Source: Diorhabda sublineata (taxonomy: Eukaryota > Arthropoda > Insecta > Coleoptera > Chrysomelidae). Taken from it: a DNA stretch of 64,000 nt. Numbering within the stretch: position 1 is the stretch's first letter; the number at the start of each line of letters is the position of its first letter. Location: NCBI RefSeq assembly GCF_026230105.1, contig NC_079482.1:4092001-4156000 (forward strand). Direction: 5' to 3'. The position numbers were made by a program, and so were the translations under genes. Below are positions 1 through 12,607 of this stretch, one piece after another. Below the pieces are notes generated by a model, which did not search any database, was not told the origin of the DNA, and saw nothing but the letters and a program-made list of their open reading frames with translations.

Positions 1-457
1 AGATTTGCCGATAAATTTCACTTGGCATAACTAAGGAAGACAGAATGGCAACGATTTATCAATCCTCCGAGGTTCCAGCTTGGTTCTGCGCATTCTTAAG
101 ATTTAGAAAGTTATTAATCTGATTTCACAAGTGGTAACTTTTTCAATTGAGACTAATATCATAAATAGCCTATCGGTGGCAGCGATCTGAAGATGACGTA
201 CATTTCATAGGTCAAAATGCTGGAAAATTGAATTCCTACACCCTAATTCTAAGCCTGTCACAGTAAATTTTGAGCTGATTCTGATTACACAGCAATTAAA
301 TTCCGTATATATGATCTCTAACTATTCTTAAAAGAACAGCTTAAAAAACTCCTAATTTCTCGGTTTTTGATAATTTCCTCTGGATCTAATTTTGAAAATT
401 AGACGTGTTTAACCTTCCAGTTTGTAGATAATTTGATTTGATTAGTTGTATTGAAAT
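1..457. other. AT-rich intergenic stretch, nothing recognised
   Basis: No open frame, RNA gene or repeat unit that I can support. It lies just beyond the 3' end of the Penelope-like fragment on the - strand and may include its 3' flank. Confidence 0.4.
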
Positions 458-895
458 TTACAAATTAAATCTAAGAATTTTACTTAAATTATTTAGGACT
501 TCATTATCATTGATAGTTTTATCGTTATCATGAATCTCAATCATTTCTAAAAATTCTCTTTTCCGTGTATTTGATTCCGTCTCATAAATTTTCGAATGTT
601 TATAATTGAATTTATGTTTTATTGCAGTTTTATTTTCTTTTATCGTTTTGATGATCTTCTTGTCTACGTTCTAAATAGTTAGATGTCTGCCCTACGTAGC
701 CAGCGTCACAATCAGTACAAGATGCTTGATATACAATATTACACTTTTGCAAATACAGGAATGAATGTGAAATGTCAATGCGCGTTACTAGATGATGGTA
801 GTAGGGATTAGTACGGGTCCTCAAACGCAGATATATTTGACTATTATTGAGCACTGCGTGGGTACCTACTTTTGAGGTACAGAATTTAGTACTAC
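458..895 (-). pseudogene. Penelope-like element, GIY-YIG endonuclease C-terminus (frameshifted)
   Basis: The - strand encodes the C-terminal GIY-YIG endonuclease part of a Penelope-like retroelement (PLE). The first segment contains CNIVYQASCTDCDAGYVGQT (start of the GIY-YIG-like fold) followed by a conserved Arg and His (LERRQEDHQND). It hits a stop near 630. Shifting frame, the typical PLE tail continues (KHKFNYKHSKIYETES, then KREFLEMIEIH) to a TAA at 458-460. At least one frameshift lies near 635, so this copy is dead. No RT domain is visible just upstream (above 900). In PLEs this endonuclease follows the RT and nicks target DNA. Same strand as the second PLE fragment at 6.9-7.7 kb, with the 618-bp satellite between them. 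Confidence 0.75.
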
Positions 896-1769
896 CGTAC
901 TAATTCACCAAGCGTAAATTTTCCTCTTTGTCCGAAAACTTTCTCAATTAACTTCTCGCCTCTCGTACGTTTCTCGAAATTCACTCCTTTATTTGTCAAA
1001 CTGTACTTCTTTTGTTTCTCAGCTAAACAGAGGACTTGAAGCTCTTTCCAATAAGTTGCCACACGAGCCCCTTATTTAAAATTTTCGAGGGTATGCTGGA
1101 CGGAGATAATATTTTCATACTGTAAATTGTATAAATTGGTTAGTTACTTAGACTATACCTAGAAGAAATTTTGTACAAGACTCTAAATTTCATGAGTCTT
1201 TCATTGTAATTTTTAAAACATTTATCTACTCGTATATAGAACCTATTAGCAATTTTCGTAAAAGCCCCCTTTTATCACGTAACGTGTGACAAAATTTTCA
1301 CGACCAGTCATAAAAATACCTTTATACTAAAGCCGGATAACAGTAATACGACATTTTACTGTCACTTTAGGTGGACATTACACGTGATAAATATGATACA
1401 GAAACAAAATTGCCTTCCAGATTTGAAACTTTATATTTTTTTCATCGTAAAATTTATATTTTCCATTATAGAAAGTCTCTTAATACTTAAAAAACTAATA
1501 CAATGGGGATTTACTATCATGTTTTCATTTCCTTACCTTCGGTTCATATTTATTTGTCCTTATAGAGATATTTATGTGGAGTTAAATTTCTTGCATGCTC
1601 TCTCCTCACTTATTTCTATCTTGCATTGAAAACATTTTGAATTACTTCAATCCTTTGATGTATAATCAATCAAATAACATTTTTTCAAATCTCCTTACAA
1701 ATCTCCTCGTATTTAATTTTTGTTTTGCGTCTTTAAGAGACCAAAAAACATTTTTACGTATTGTAATAC
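896..1769. other. AT-rich spacer between PLE fragment and satellite array
   Basis: Short open frames here (for example 1384-1777 +) are low-complexity, Phe/Ile/Leu-rich and have no recognisable motif. I see no gene. Part may be decayed PLE body. Confidence 0.35.
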
Positions 1770-4700
1770 AAAAATAAATAAATAGACTTTCCTAGAAATT
1801 ATATACAAAAAATACTGTAATAAACTGCTTTCTATGACAAAAAGTTCCTCAAATGCGCGACCGCCATTTATAAAAAAACGATGAAAAGCACCGCGAATTC
1901 GCCGAATTTTAAAATTCTATTGTAGCTGGACACGGCCGGCTTAAGGACTCATTTCGCGAGTGTGTTCGTAATATTACCCCTTCCCTAGATGGACGTTTGT
2001 CCTGGAGCTCATGAATAGTCGAGACTGGACTCTATAGAGATAATAGAGCACCGTATTCAACAAGTGTTGATCATGAGGTTAATAGCCGCAAATATATGTG
2101 TTTCTGACACCAATGTAACGTTTTTCTAATTTATTTATACTCTTTCTATTTGTGAGGTGAATTAATAAATACTGTCTCTTACACTTACACTTACACACAC
2201 ATACAATACACTTAACTTATAATAATTTACTTATAAATATCACTTGAACAATTTTCTGCGATTATTTTCACTTATTCGTTCTTTTCACTACGACTATTTA
2301 TTTAAAACTAACTAACTGCTGTACTTAAACTTATTTATATATCACAAATAGAATTCTACAAAGTTCTAGAACAAAAAGAAACAGAAGAAATAAATAATTC
2401 GAAATTATTTAGAAGAAATACTGTAATAAATTGCCTTCTATAATAAAAAGTTCATCAAATGTGCGTCCTCCATTTATAAAAAAACGATGAAAAGCACCGC
2501 GAATTCGCCGAATTTTAAAATTCCATTGTAGCTGGACACGGCCGGCTTAAGGACTCATTTCGCGAGTGTGTTCGTAATATTACCCCTTCCCTAGATGGAC
2601 GTTTGTCCTGGAACTCATGAATAGTCGAGACTGGACTCTATAGAGATAATAGAGCACCGTATTCAACAAGTGTTGATCATGAGGTTAATAGCCGCAAATA
2701 TATGTACACCCCCATGTGCCACCATTGTAACGTTTTTCTTATTTATTTATACTCTTTCTATTTGTGAGGTGAATTAATAAATACTGTCTCTTACACTTAC
2801 ACTTACACATACACAAACATACAATACACTTAACTTATAATAATTTACTTATAAATATCACTTGAACAATTTTCTGCGATTATTTTCACTTATTCGTTCT
2901 TTTCACTACGACTATTTATTTAAAACTAACTAACTGCAGTACTTAAACTTATTTATATATCACAAATAGAATTCTACAAAGTTCTAGAACAAAAAGAAAC
3001 AGAAGAAATAAATAATTCGAAATTATTTAGAAGAAATACTGTAATAAATTGCCTTCTATAATAAAAAGTTCATCAAATGCGCGTCCGCCATTTATAAAAA
3101 ACGATGAAAAGCACCGCGCGAATTCGCCGAATTTTAAAATTCCATTGTAGCTGTACACGGCCGGCTTAAGGACTCATTTCGCGAGTGTGTTCGTAATATT
3201 ACCCCTTCCCTAGATGGACGTTTGTCCTGGAACTCATGAATAGTCGAGACTGGACTCTATAGAGATAATAGAGCACCGTATGCAACAAGTGTTGATAATG
3301 AGGTTAATAGCCGCAAATATATGTACACCCCCATCTGCCACCATTGTAACGTTTTTCTTATTTATTTATACTCTTTCTATTTGTGAGGTGAATTAATAAA
3401 TACTGTCTCTTACACTTACACTTACACATACACAAACATACAATACACTTAACTTATAATAATTTACTTATAAATATCACTTGAACAATTTTCTGCGATT
3501 ATTTTCACTTATTCGTTCTTTTCACTACGACTATTTATTTAAAACTAACTAACTGCAGTACTTAAACTTATCTATATATCACAAATAGAATTCTACAAAG
3601 TTCTAGAACAAAAAGAAACAGAAGAAATAAATAATTCGAAATTATTTAGAAGAAATACTGTAATAAATTGCCTTCTATAATAAAAAGTTCATCAAATGTG
3701 CGTCCTCCATTTATAAAGAAACGATGAAAAGCACCGCGAATTCGCCGAATTTTAAAATTCCATTGTAGCTGGACACGGCCGGCTTAAGGACTCATTTCGC
3801 GAGTGTGTTCGTAATATTACCCCTTCCCTAGATGGACGTTTGTCCTGGAACTCATGAATAGTCGAGACTGTACTCTATAGAGATAATAGAGCACCGTATG
3901 CAACAAGTGTTGATAATGAGGTTAATAGCCGCAAATATATGTACACCCCCATGTGCCACCATTGTAACGTTTTTCTTATTTATTTATACTCTTTCTATTT
4001 GTGAGGTGAATTAATAAATACTGTCTCTTACACTTACACTTACACATACACAAACATACAATACACTTAACTTATAATAATTTACTTATAAATATCACTT
4101 GAACAATTTTCTGCGATTATTTTCACTTATTCGTTCTTTTCACTACGACTATTTATTTGAAACTGACTAACTGCAGTACTTAAACTTATTTATATATCAC
4201 AAATAGAATTCTACAAAGTTCTAGAACAAAAAGAAACAGAAGAAATAAATAATTAGAAATTATTTAGAAGAAATACTGTAATAAATTGCCTTCTATAATA
4301 AAAAGTTCATCAAATGTGCGTCCGCCATTTATAAAAAAACGATGAAAAGCACCGCGAATTCGCCGAATTTTAAAATTCCATTGTAGCTGGACACGGCCGG
4401 CTTAAGGACTCATTTCGCGAGTGTGTTCGTAATATTACCCCTTCCCTAGATGGACGTTTGTCCTGGAACTCATGAATAGTCGAGACTGGACTCTATAGAG
4501 ATAATAGAGCACCGTATGCAACAAGTGTTGATAATGAGGTTAATAGCCGCAAATATATGTACACCCCCATCTGCCACCATTGTAACGTTTTTCTTATTTA
4601 TTTATACTCTTTCTATTTGTGAGGTGAATTAATAAATACTGTCTCTTACACTTACACTTACACATACACAAACATACAATACACTTAACTTATAATAATT

Positions 4701-6915
4701 TACTTATAAATATCACTTGAACAATTTTCTGCGATTATTTTCACTTATTCGTTCTTTTCACTACGACTATTTATTTAAAACTAACTAACTGCAGTACTTA
4801 AACTTATCTATATATCACAAATAGAATTCTACAAAGTTCTAGAACAAAAAGAAACAGAAGAAATAAATAATTCGAAATTATTTAGAAGAAATACTGTAAT
4901 AAATTGCCTTCTATAATAAAAAGTTCATCAAATGTGCGTCCTCCATTTATAAAGAAACGATGAAAAGCACCGCGAATTCGCCGAATTTTAAAATTCCATT
5001 GTAGCTGGACACGGCCGGCTTAAGGACTCATTTCGCGAGTGTGTTCGTAATATTACCCCTTCCCTAGATGGACGTTTGTCCTGGAACTCATGAATAGTCG
5101 AGACTGTACTCTATAGAGATAATAGAGCACCGTATGCAACAAGTGTTGATAATGAGGTTAATAGCCGCAAATATATGTACACCCCCATGTGCCACCATTG
5201 TAACGTTTTTCTTATTTATTTATACTCTTTCTATTTGTGAGGTGAATTAATAAATACTGTCTCTTACACTTACACTTACACATACACAAACATACAATAC
5301 ACTTAACTTATAATAATTTACTTATAAATATCACTTGAACAATTTTCTGCGATTATTTTCACTTATTCGTTCTTTTCACTACGACTATTTATTTGAAACT
5401 GACTAACTGCAGTACTTAAACTTATTTATATATCACAAATAGAATTCTACAAAGTTCTAGAACAAAAAGAAACAGAAGAAATAAATAATTAGAAATTATT
5501 TAGAAGAAATACTGTAATAAATTGCCTTCTATAATAAAAAGTTCATCAAATGTGCGTCCGCCATTTATAAAAAAACGATGAAAAGCACCGCGAATTCGCC
5601 GAATTTTAAAATTCCATTGTAGCTGGACACGGCCGGCTTAAGGACTCATTTCGCGAGTGTGTTCGTAATATTACCCCTTCCCTAGATGGACGTTTGTCCT
5701 GGAACTCATGAATAGTCGAGACTGGACTCTATAGAGATAATAGAGCACCGTATGCAACAAGTGTTGATAATGAGGTTAATAGCCGCAAATATATGTACAC
5801 CCCCATCTGCCACCATTGTAACGTTTTTCTTATTTATTTATACTCTTTCTATTTGTGAGGTGAATTAATAAATACTGTCTCTTACACTTACACTTACACA
5901 CACATACAATACACTTAACTCATAATAATTTACTTATAAATATCACTTGAACAATTTTCTGCGATTATTTTCACTTATTCGTTCTTTTCACTACGATTAT
6001 TTATTTGAAACTGACTAACTGCAGGACATAAACTTATTTATATATCACAATTAGAATTCTACAAAGTTCTAGAACAAAAAAAACACAAAAAATGAATAAT
6101 TAGAAATTATTTAGAAGAAATACTGTAATAAATTGCCTTCTATAACAAAAAGTTCATCAAATGCGCGTCCGCCATTTATAAAAAACGATGAAAAGCACCG
6201 CGCGAATTCGCCGAATTTTAAAATTCCATTTTAGTTGGTCAGGGCCGGCTTAAGGACTCATTTCGCGAGTGTGTTCGTAATATTACCCCTTCCCTAGATG
6301 GACGTTTGTCCTGGAACTCATGAATAGTCGAGACTGGACTCTATAGAGATAATAGAGCACCGTATGCAACAAGTGTTGATAATGAGGTTAATAGCCGCAA
6401 ATATATGTACACCCCCATGTGCCACCATTGTAACGTTTTTCTTATTTATTTATACTCTTTCTATTTGTGAGGTGAATTAATAAATACTGTCTCTTACACT
6501 TACACTTACACATACACAAACATACAATACACTTAACTTATAATAATTTACTTATAAATATCACTTGAACAATTTTCTGCGATTATTTTCACTTATTCGT
6601 TCTTTTCACTACGACTATTTATTTGAAACTGACTAACTGCAGGACATAAACTTATTTATATATCACAATTAGAATTCTACAAAGTTCTAGAACAAAAAAA
6701 ACACAAAAAATGAATAATTAGAAATTATTTAGAAGAAATACTGTAATAAATTGCCTTCTATAACAAAAAATTCATCAAATGCGCGTCCGCCATTTATAAA
6801 AAACGATGAAAAGCACCGCGCGAATTCGCCGAATTTTAAAATTCCATTGTAGCTGGTCAGGGCCGGCCTAAGGACCCATTTCACGAGCTTGTTCATAAGA
6901 ATATCATTTCGCTGA
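1770..6915. repeat. 618-bp tandem satellite array (about 8 units)
   Basis: A head-to-tail array. The anchor GCCGAATTTT recurs at 1901, 2507, 3126, 3744, 4362, 4980, 5598, 6210 and 6828, giving spacings of 606, 619, 618, 618, 618, 618, 612 and 618. Each unit has a CACTTACACTTACAC tract, the block TAATATTACCCCTTCCCTAG and the block GGCCGGCTTAAGGACTCATT. The units from about 3126 to 5598 form a higher-order dimer of 1236 bp: diagnostic variants alternate, such as GACTGTACTC near 3866 and 5103 against GACTGGACTC near 4483 and 5719. The outermost units are the most diverged, as expected for unequal exchange. The right edge (6860-6912) aligns with the 3' end of the adjoining PLE fragment. No coding capacity. 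Confidence 0.95.
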
Positions 6916-7700
6916 TGGCTCTTTTTACATATTTATGTTCTTTATCCACAAAATGATGTTAGGCCAGTGCTGTTTTACCTTTTTTGTTCTTATTATGTTC
7001 TCGACAATCATATTCATGTTGGTATATTCTGTATTTTAAGTAGGGTTCAGTCATACCAATGTAACTCTTATTGCGGTCTAAACAATTTATTTTATAAATC
7101 ACGGTGGAATGCTGGAGTTTAGATGTTTTGTCTTTGAGATGTGTGAATAAGTTGCCAGCTTTGGCGTTATGATTTATAATTTTATTAACCAGCTCTCTTG
7201 GGTAACCACTAACTTTGATAATTTGTCTGATTTTATTATTATTATCAGTATAGAATTCAAGTGTTGAGCCCTGCGTATAAGTCCTTTTATTGTCCCTAAT
7301 TTATATCTCCAAGGATAGTTCGAATAAAAGTTGTATGTCCAAGAAAGGGATAGCACCATCTAATTCTTTCTCATGGGTAAACTTGAGATGGGGATGTTAA
7401 GAGTCAAAGGTATGTATTACTATCTTGATTTGTTGCCTTGGAATGTCTAGCATTGAATCATCAACATAAAATTAAACGAAATTAACTAGAAGGGAAGTTA
7501 AACTTTCAGTAATCAGATCATACATGATCAAATTGGCCAAAACTGGGCCAGCAGGATTCTCCATGGCTGTGTCTGCCAGTTGTCTGTTGAGTCTGTCATT
7601 AGAAGAAAAGTAACTGGATCCGAATGAGTAATCAATTGATTCTACAATCAAATTAAACTATTAAATCTTTTGTTGATTCCATAAATTCATAACGCGACTT
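6916..7700 (-). pseudogene. Penelope-like element, RT C-terminal half plus GIY-YIG domain
   Basis: The - strand, read from about 7700 downward, shows ordered PLE features. RT motif 4 is MENPAGPVLANLIMYDLI (near 7570-7517). The catalytic box YVDD is near 7465. EKEL..GAIPFLDI, typical of PLE and telomerase-like RTs, lies near 7365-7330. Then a basic linker, and the GIY-YIG start IYKINCLDRNKSYIGMTE (near 7105-7050) with QHEYDC after it. In-frame stops (one just before the YVDD box, others later) and frameshifts make it a pseudogene. It runs directly into the satellite array. A PLE would normally copy its RNA into nicked DNA; this copy cannot. Confidence 0.8.
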
Positions 7701-8554
7701 CTTTTACGTAATTCATTTTTTTTGATATCTTAATTTATTTTGGAAGAATAGATAATGGATCACGTGTACAATCAAGCAACCAGGAACCATTTATATTAAA
7801 GGTAATTTCCTGTTTAGAGCCTCAGACATCATTAAATAGGAATAAACTTCATGTTTTTCCCTAGACGACACCAATCTGGTCGTAACAAATAATGTCTTCA
7901 ACCATTTATCTAAAGTGATCAATGTAGGCAATGCTGTAAAGTGGAAACAAACGGAAACCATTAGAAATAAACAAACTTCAAAAACATCTATGTGCCTGAA
8001 GACTGGAAGCAAGTTATTTTTGTGGCTAGAAAGAGTAAACCTTTCTTGCAAATGTCTAGAAAAAAATATTACGAATCGTAAACTATGTGAATATAAAGGC
8101 AAAATTGAATTTTGACTTTTATATCCTACTACTCACCTAATCAATGAAAAGAAAAAGAAAGATTTTATAGAGTTATTGTCTTATATACCCCCAATTCATC
8201 ATAATTTCTACAGCAATTTGAAAACATCTTCAACAGCTATGGGGTCATCCTTAAATTACTACTATAAATAAATTAAAGACTTTTTCGACGAATTTTCGAC
8301 CCCTACACACCCCCCAGTAAGGTGTCGTAAGATTTTCCGCGGGACCCTACCCCCCCTCCCTTATCTTACATAATTTTCATACATAATGAAGATGTTATAT
8401 TTTATAAATTTATTTCATTGTAGTAGATTTAAGAATCCCGTAATTTCTGTGGTTTTTCATCAAAGAATTTTATTGGCTCAATTATAATAATTTTCAATAT
8501 AATTTTGAACTACATAATGAACTATGTTCTAAAAGAAAGAGTATTCAGGTTTTC
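7701..8554. other. Unassigned repeat-like DNA
   Basis: Two overlapping opposite-strand frames (7791-8102 - and 7915-8115 +) show no domain I recognise. The G/C-rich tract near 8290-8365, with runs of C, resembles blocks seen in interspersed insect DNA repeats, and a similar block recurs near 8785-8835. Nothing else supported. Confidence 0.3.
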
Positions 8555-9028
8555 TTATTCAGATGATCCCGGATCTTGGTCCCACTCTTCAATCGATTTG
8601 ATAATTGGAATGGAAGTTTCAGTTTCGGGAGCATCATTACGCCGATCGACGCAATTTTTCACGTCCTCGACATCAATTTCACTTTCGACACACCAATCTG
8701 AATCATTGCTACGAGTAACTTCATCTTCAAAAACGCATGAAACTTCGTTTTTTAGATAATTGAAATTCAAAGAAAATTTAACTTTACGTAAGATGGACTT
8801 TAACACCCCCACCCTCCTTTGTAAGAAATCGTAAGAATGACTCCTATTGATGAGATTTTCATTGAAAACCTTGACGACCAAAATGATTAATTGTTTTCCA
8901 ATTTTTCTTGTTGTATGATGTAATAAAAATAAAGATATTAATGGTAATATATATATAATATATATTCCTGGCCAAAAGGGCCTAACCTTATAAATTGATA
9001 TCAGAAAAATTATGAACCATAATGCCAA
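8555..9028 (-). CDS. Unrecognised open frame, 157 aa, acidic C-terminus
   Basis: An uninterrupted - strand frame. The first 40 residues are hydrophobic (Ile/Leu/Phe-rich) and may be intron read-through rather than protein. The second half is hydrophilic and acidic (ESEIDVEDVKN, ETETSIP, then EEWDQDPGSSE before the stop). Such acidic tails occur in N-terminal parts of transposases and in nuclear proteins, but no catalytic or binding motif is visible. It could be a terminal exon starting around residue 60, since the segment SHSYDFLQRRVGVLKSILRK looks coding. It sits in repeat-rich DNA between C-rich tracts, so transposon origin is the better guess. I cannot name it. Confidence 0.25.
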   Translation of the reverse strand: MALWFIIFLISIYKVRPFWPGIYIIYILPLISLFLLHHTTRKIGKQLIILVVKVFNENLINRSHSYDFLQRRVGVLKSILRKVKFSLNFNYLKNEVSCVFEDEVTRSNDSDWCVESEIDVEDVKNCVDRRNDAPETETSIPIIKSIEEWDQDPGSSE

Positions 9029-10264
9029 TATGGCCCCTACTCACAATAAATAAATAAATATTACACTTTTTGTTTCTAAAATAATCTTAAAAGAAAATTA
9101 TCTAATACAATAAAAAACTAATTTTCATTGAAATTTAAATCTGACAAAAGTTTAGGCCACGTCTGAAAAGAAAATATCATGACAGCACATGATTTGACTT
9201 TAATCAGTAATTCGATTTGTCTGAATTCAGTAGGTGCTTTCTATTATTATTATAGTGTATGTAACTCGCATTTAATGATTTAGATTTCATCGATTATTCG
9301 TTCGAAAATCGATAACCGTAAACGTGTGTTTGAAGAGTACGTTCAGTACGCCCTCGTATATGCTCATTTCCACGAAATTAAATGTGATTTTCTTTATATT
9401 TGCATTAATATTGAGGTCGAATGAATAAATTCCAATTTTATAGAAAAAGAATTTTTAACGGATGCATAAAATATAAGTCTCGACCTAAATATGAGTTTAT
9501 AATATCATATTCTCTCATTTTAATTTAATATCAAATAATAAACGTTTCCCCTTCGTAAAAATCATCGACGGGAAATTTTTAATAACTGTCTAAACTGGTT
9601 TAGTGTTTTCATGAAAATACTTTTTTTTTCTAAATTGAGATATACATTCACAAAATTGTTAGGCATTTTTTGCTGGGGATATTTATTAAAACGGTTTACT
9701 CCGAGAAAAGAGGATGAAATAATTTTCCAAGATTGTTCGCGAGTTTTTCTTTTTTTTTTTGTTGTACATTTTCTTTATATTCAGAGCCGTACTTTCGTTT
9801 CATTTATGACGTAAGATGAAATATCAGTTCTTAAGATACGGCCGCAATTTGATTCTACTTTTGTTTTAGTAGTTTTTGGCACGCATGGCACATTGGATCA
9901 CGCAACACTTGCGGCTAGTGATTAAAGAATTTGGTGTCATTCATCTAATAGAGTCTACATATCTGGAGGAAGATGTCTAGTCCGCAGAAACAGTGAACTA
10001 ATTTTATAACATTTCGAAAGCTTGTAGGCAACAAGCAACCAGCTTCAGAGAAATGTTTGTTGGTCAATCGACTAACCATTGTTGTTCTTCAGCAAAGGAT
10101 TTCCAGTTACGATGAAACAATCTACTGATTTTAATATTTGGGTCTCTTTTTGGCATCTATTTTTCAAATAATCTGACAGGACAAATTTTGCTGTCGTTGT
10201 TTTCTATCAAAAATTTGGCTTAAGTACACATTTTTGAACCACCTTGGCAAGTCTTTTCTGAATA
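9029..10264. other. Intergenic stretch, nothing recognised
   Basis: AT-rich, with homopolymer T tracts near 9740-9765. No gene, RNA or clear repeat boundary is supported. Confidence 0.35.
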
Positions 10265-10837
10265 CAGGGTTATATTAACTCGGTATGTGTGTTACAGCCC
10301 TTCAGGAGTATTTTCATTGCATTAATTTATCATTTTCGTTATTTCATGATCATCATATTGTTGTTTGTTTCATACTAAGGCCTCCAATAGCTCAACGCCG
10401 ATACTTATTCAACTTTTAAAAACAAGATCCTGTACTGATTAGACTGAATTTTTGTAAAACGTTACAAGAAACGAAAGCCAGAGTCTAATTTTTTTAAATG
10501 TATTCGTATTATCGATGAGGTCTTATTTACGCAATAGAAAAGTTAAATTCACATAAATGCTTACTAATTAATAATAATAATTAATAACTATATCAATACT
10601 TTATACCAGCATTTGGAATTTTGCTTAATAAGTCTAATATTGAGAAAGTTATGTTCACAAACCGTGTAACTAGCGCCCTCTATGAGAGTTAGATATACAA
10701 AAATGGATTTTATTTCTTCAACGCCCTTTATCTTGAATACGGATCGCGTTACGAAAATTTTTTACTCAGCAAATACCGAATATTTCTCAGTTTTCTATGT
10801 ATCCTAGAGACGGAAATACCTTTTTTAAAACGCCCTG
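10265..10837. mobile_element. Candidate MITE bounded by CAGGG...CCCTG with TA flanks
   Basis: The segment starts CAGGGTTATATT and ends AAAACGCCCTG. TA lies immediately outside each end (10263-10264 and 10838-10839), the target duplication of Tc1/mariner/pogo elements. The matching terminal repeat is only about 6-8 bp and there is no internal coding, so the pairing could be chance. Confidence 0.3.
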
Positions 10838-11598
10838 TATGATTTCATTTATATTCATGTCGGTATCACAACAAAATTAGATATTTGGAGCGTCGAAATC
10901 AAAATAAATCACTATGTATCCATGGCAACGAGATAAAATGAAAACATGGGATTTGTTTTCTGTATAATGTACTGTTTTGTTGTCTTTAATCAGATGACTT
11001 CAAATTAATTTATTTCTACTGGAGCAAAAAATTTTCATTGCAATAATAATTATCATTAAATGATTTCTGAATTAAGTACTATCATATTGTAGTACAAACG
11101 ACTGTTTAAATTCATTCGGAACTATTTTTTAGTTGAGGAAATTATTGAAATTGTCAAAATTATCGAAGAATTGGTTTCGGCAAACATTTAGAGAAGACAA
11201 TGTTTTCTTATCGAATTTCCAAATAAAGTTTCAAGTATTTTCAATATTCAGAAACAGCGTTCGGTTTCTTATGTCATCATGGGGTTTCCGTAACATTGTA
11301 ATTTGATCATCATAGCGATTAATGTTTAATTTTATCTTATCCTAATTTACTATAAATATCTTGAAACTAAGGGTCTTTTTCAGAAGAAGCCCTTCGAATT
11401 GGACTACAATTATCACTAATATTTAAGATTCCGCACGTTGCTATGCTTCTACATTTAGGCAACTACATCAAAAGGTTTAGTCCTCTTCAGGTTGGTGTTA
11501 TTTAAGACCTTGTTTGTCAAGTTTTAAGAGTCGCTGCTCGCGTCTCTAGATTATTAGGACGTTGCTTCCACTGACATATGCCCCTAGTTGAATCACGT
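10838..11598. other. Intergenic stretch, nothing recognised
   Basis: AT-rich, no coding or structural signal that I can support. It abuts the left end of the 2.3-kb DNA transposon. Confidence 0.35.
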
Positions 11599-11833
11599 AC
11601 GTTAGGGTGTCCCTAACGTAATGCGTACCCCCTATATTTTTTACTAACGCAATAAGATACTTAAATATAAAATTTTATCAATCTAGCATAATTGCAACCA
11701 GTGCCGACCGAGATTCAAAGTTTAGGAAAAAATGTTTGTAACGTGTTTATAAATGCAACGAATAAAGTAAATAAAAGTAAAAAATCAATAAGATGAACAT
11801 AAATCTTTAATCAAAAACCTAAATTAATAACAA

Positions 11834-12300
11834 TTATTCAGGGTAACTACTTTTTATAGTAGTTTTTTTACAGTCCGGATACAATTTTCTATGTTCCTGT
11901 TCCTTACAGCGTAGAAAGAACTGTTTTTGTTCGTCTTGAGCCGTGATAAGTCCATTAAAATCTTGCATTGATTCAACAGCCCTTTCAGCGGTATCATTTA
12001 CAACTCTCAAATAACTTTTGCTTCTTTTAGCTTCCAGAAAAGCAGCATTCTTATTCCACGAAGATACATCTTCCTTTAGAAAACTGTCGTCGATCTGCAG
12101 TCGTGATAAAAATTGTTCGCTCTTTTCCGATACGGAATGATCTGGTGTTTTATCTGAAAAGAAAAAGAAAAATAAGTTAAATAACAAATAAAAATCAACA
12201 ACAATTTTGAAAATATAAGAAAAGTCGATTTTACTTACCGAACAACTTTTGAGTTAGTTCTTCCTTCGACGGGTCGTAGCGTTTGCTAAAATCATTTTTT
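11834..12300 (-). pseudogene. C-terminal exons of the transposon protein
   Basis: Two exons with good splice sites. The upstream exon reads SKRYDPSKEELTQKLF and ends at 12239 in CG|GTAAGT. The downstream exon begins at 12153 after a pyrimidine tract and TTTTCAG. They join in frame as ..LFDKTPDHSVSEK... The terminal exon then reads DDSFLKEDVSSW, VNDTAERAVESMQDFNGLIT and DEQKQFFLRCKEQEHRKLYP to a TAA at 11834-11836. NDTAERAVE..DFNGLIT..DEQ is the most conserved C-terminal block of the family. This end is intact although the middle of the gene is frameshifted. The last coding base is 220 bp from the left terminal repeat. Confidence 0.6.
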
Positions 12301-12607
12301 TTTTCTCCCTGTTGAAGTTGACAATCATTTTCTTTTTAGTTTGGTTATCAACTTCATCATCAAATAGTGATAGAATGACTATCTTTTCACATAAATACCA
12401 CAAGTGATGGCTAAACTTGCTTATAGACAATCATTCTGCATTGTGACCGAAGTAAACATATTTTTAAAGAATAGATCGCTCTCGCCATCCACCGTGCCTG
12501 ATGCATAGCTCCGAACGTACAGTTCGACCAATTCACGCTACTCATCTCTTACAAAACCTTTTTTTAATTCTGCCTTATAAAATAGTAACAAAGCTTGAAT
12601 GTCTGTA

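Noticed and set aside
1961..1980. TAATATTAC in every 618-bp unit, identical to the nick site of geminivirus/circovirus-type rolling-circle origins
   Set aside because: It is not in the loop of an inverted repeat and no Rep-like coding is nearby. A 9-mer of this composition is expected by chance in AT-rich DNA and is simply copied with the satellite.
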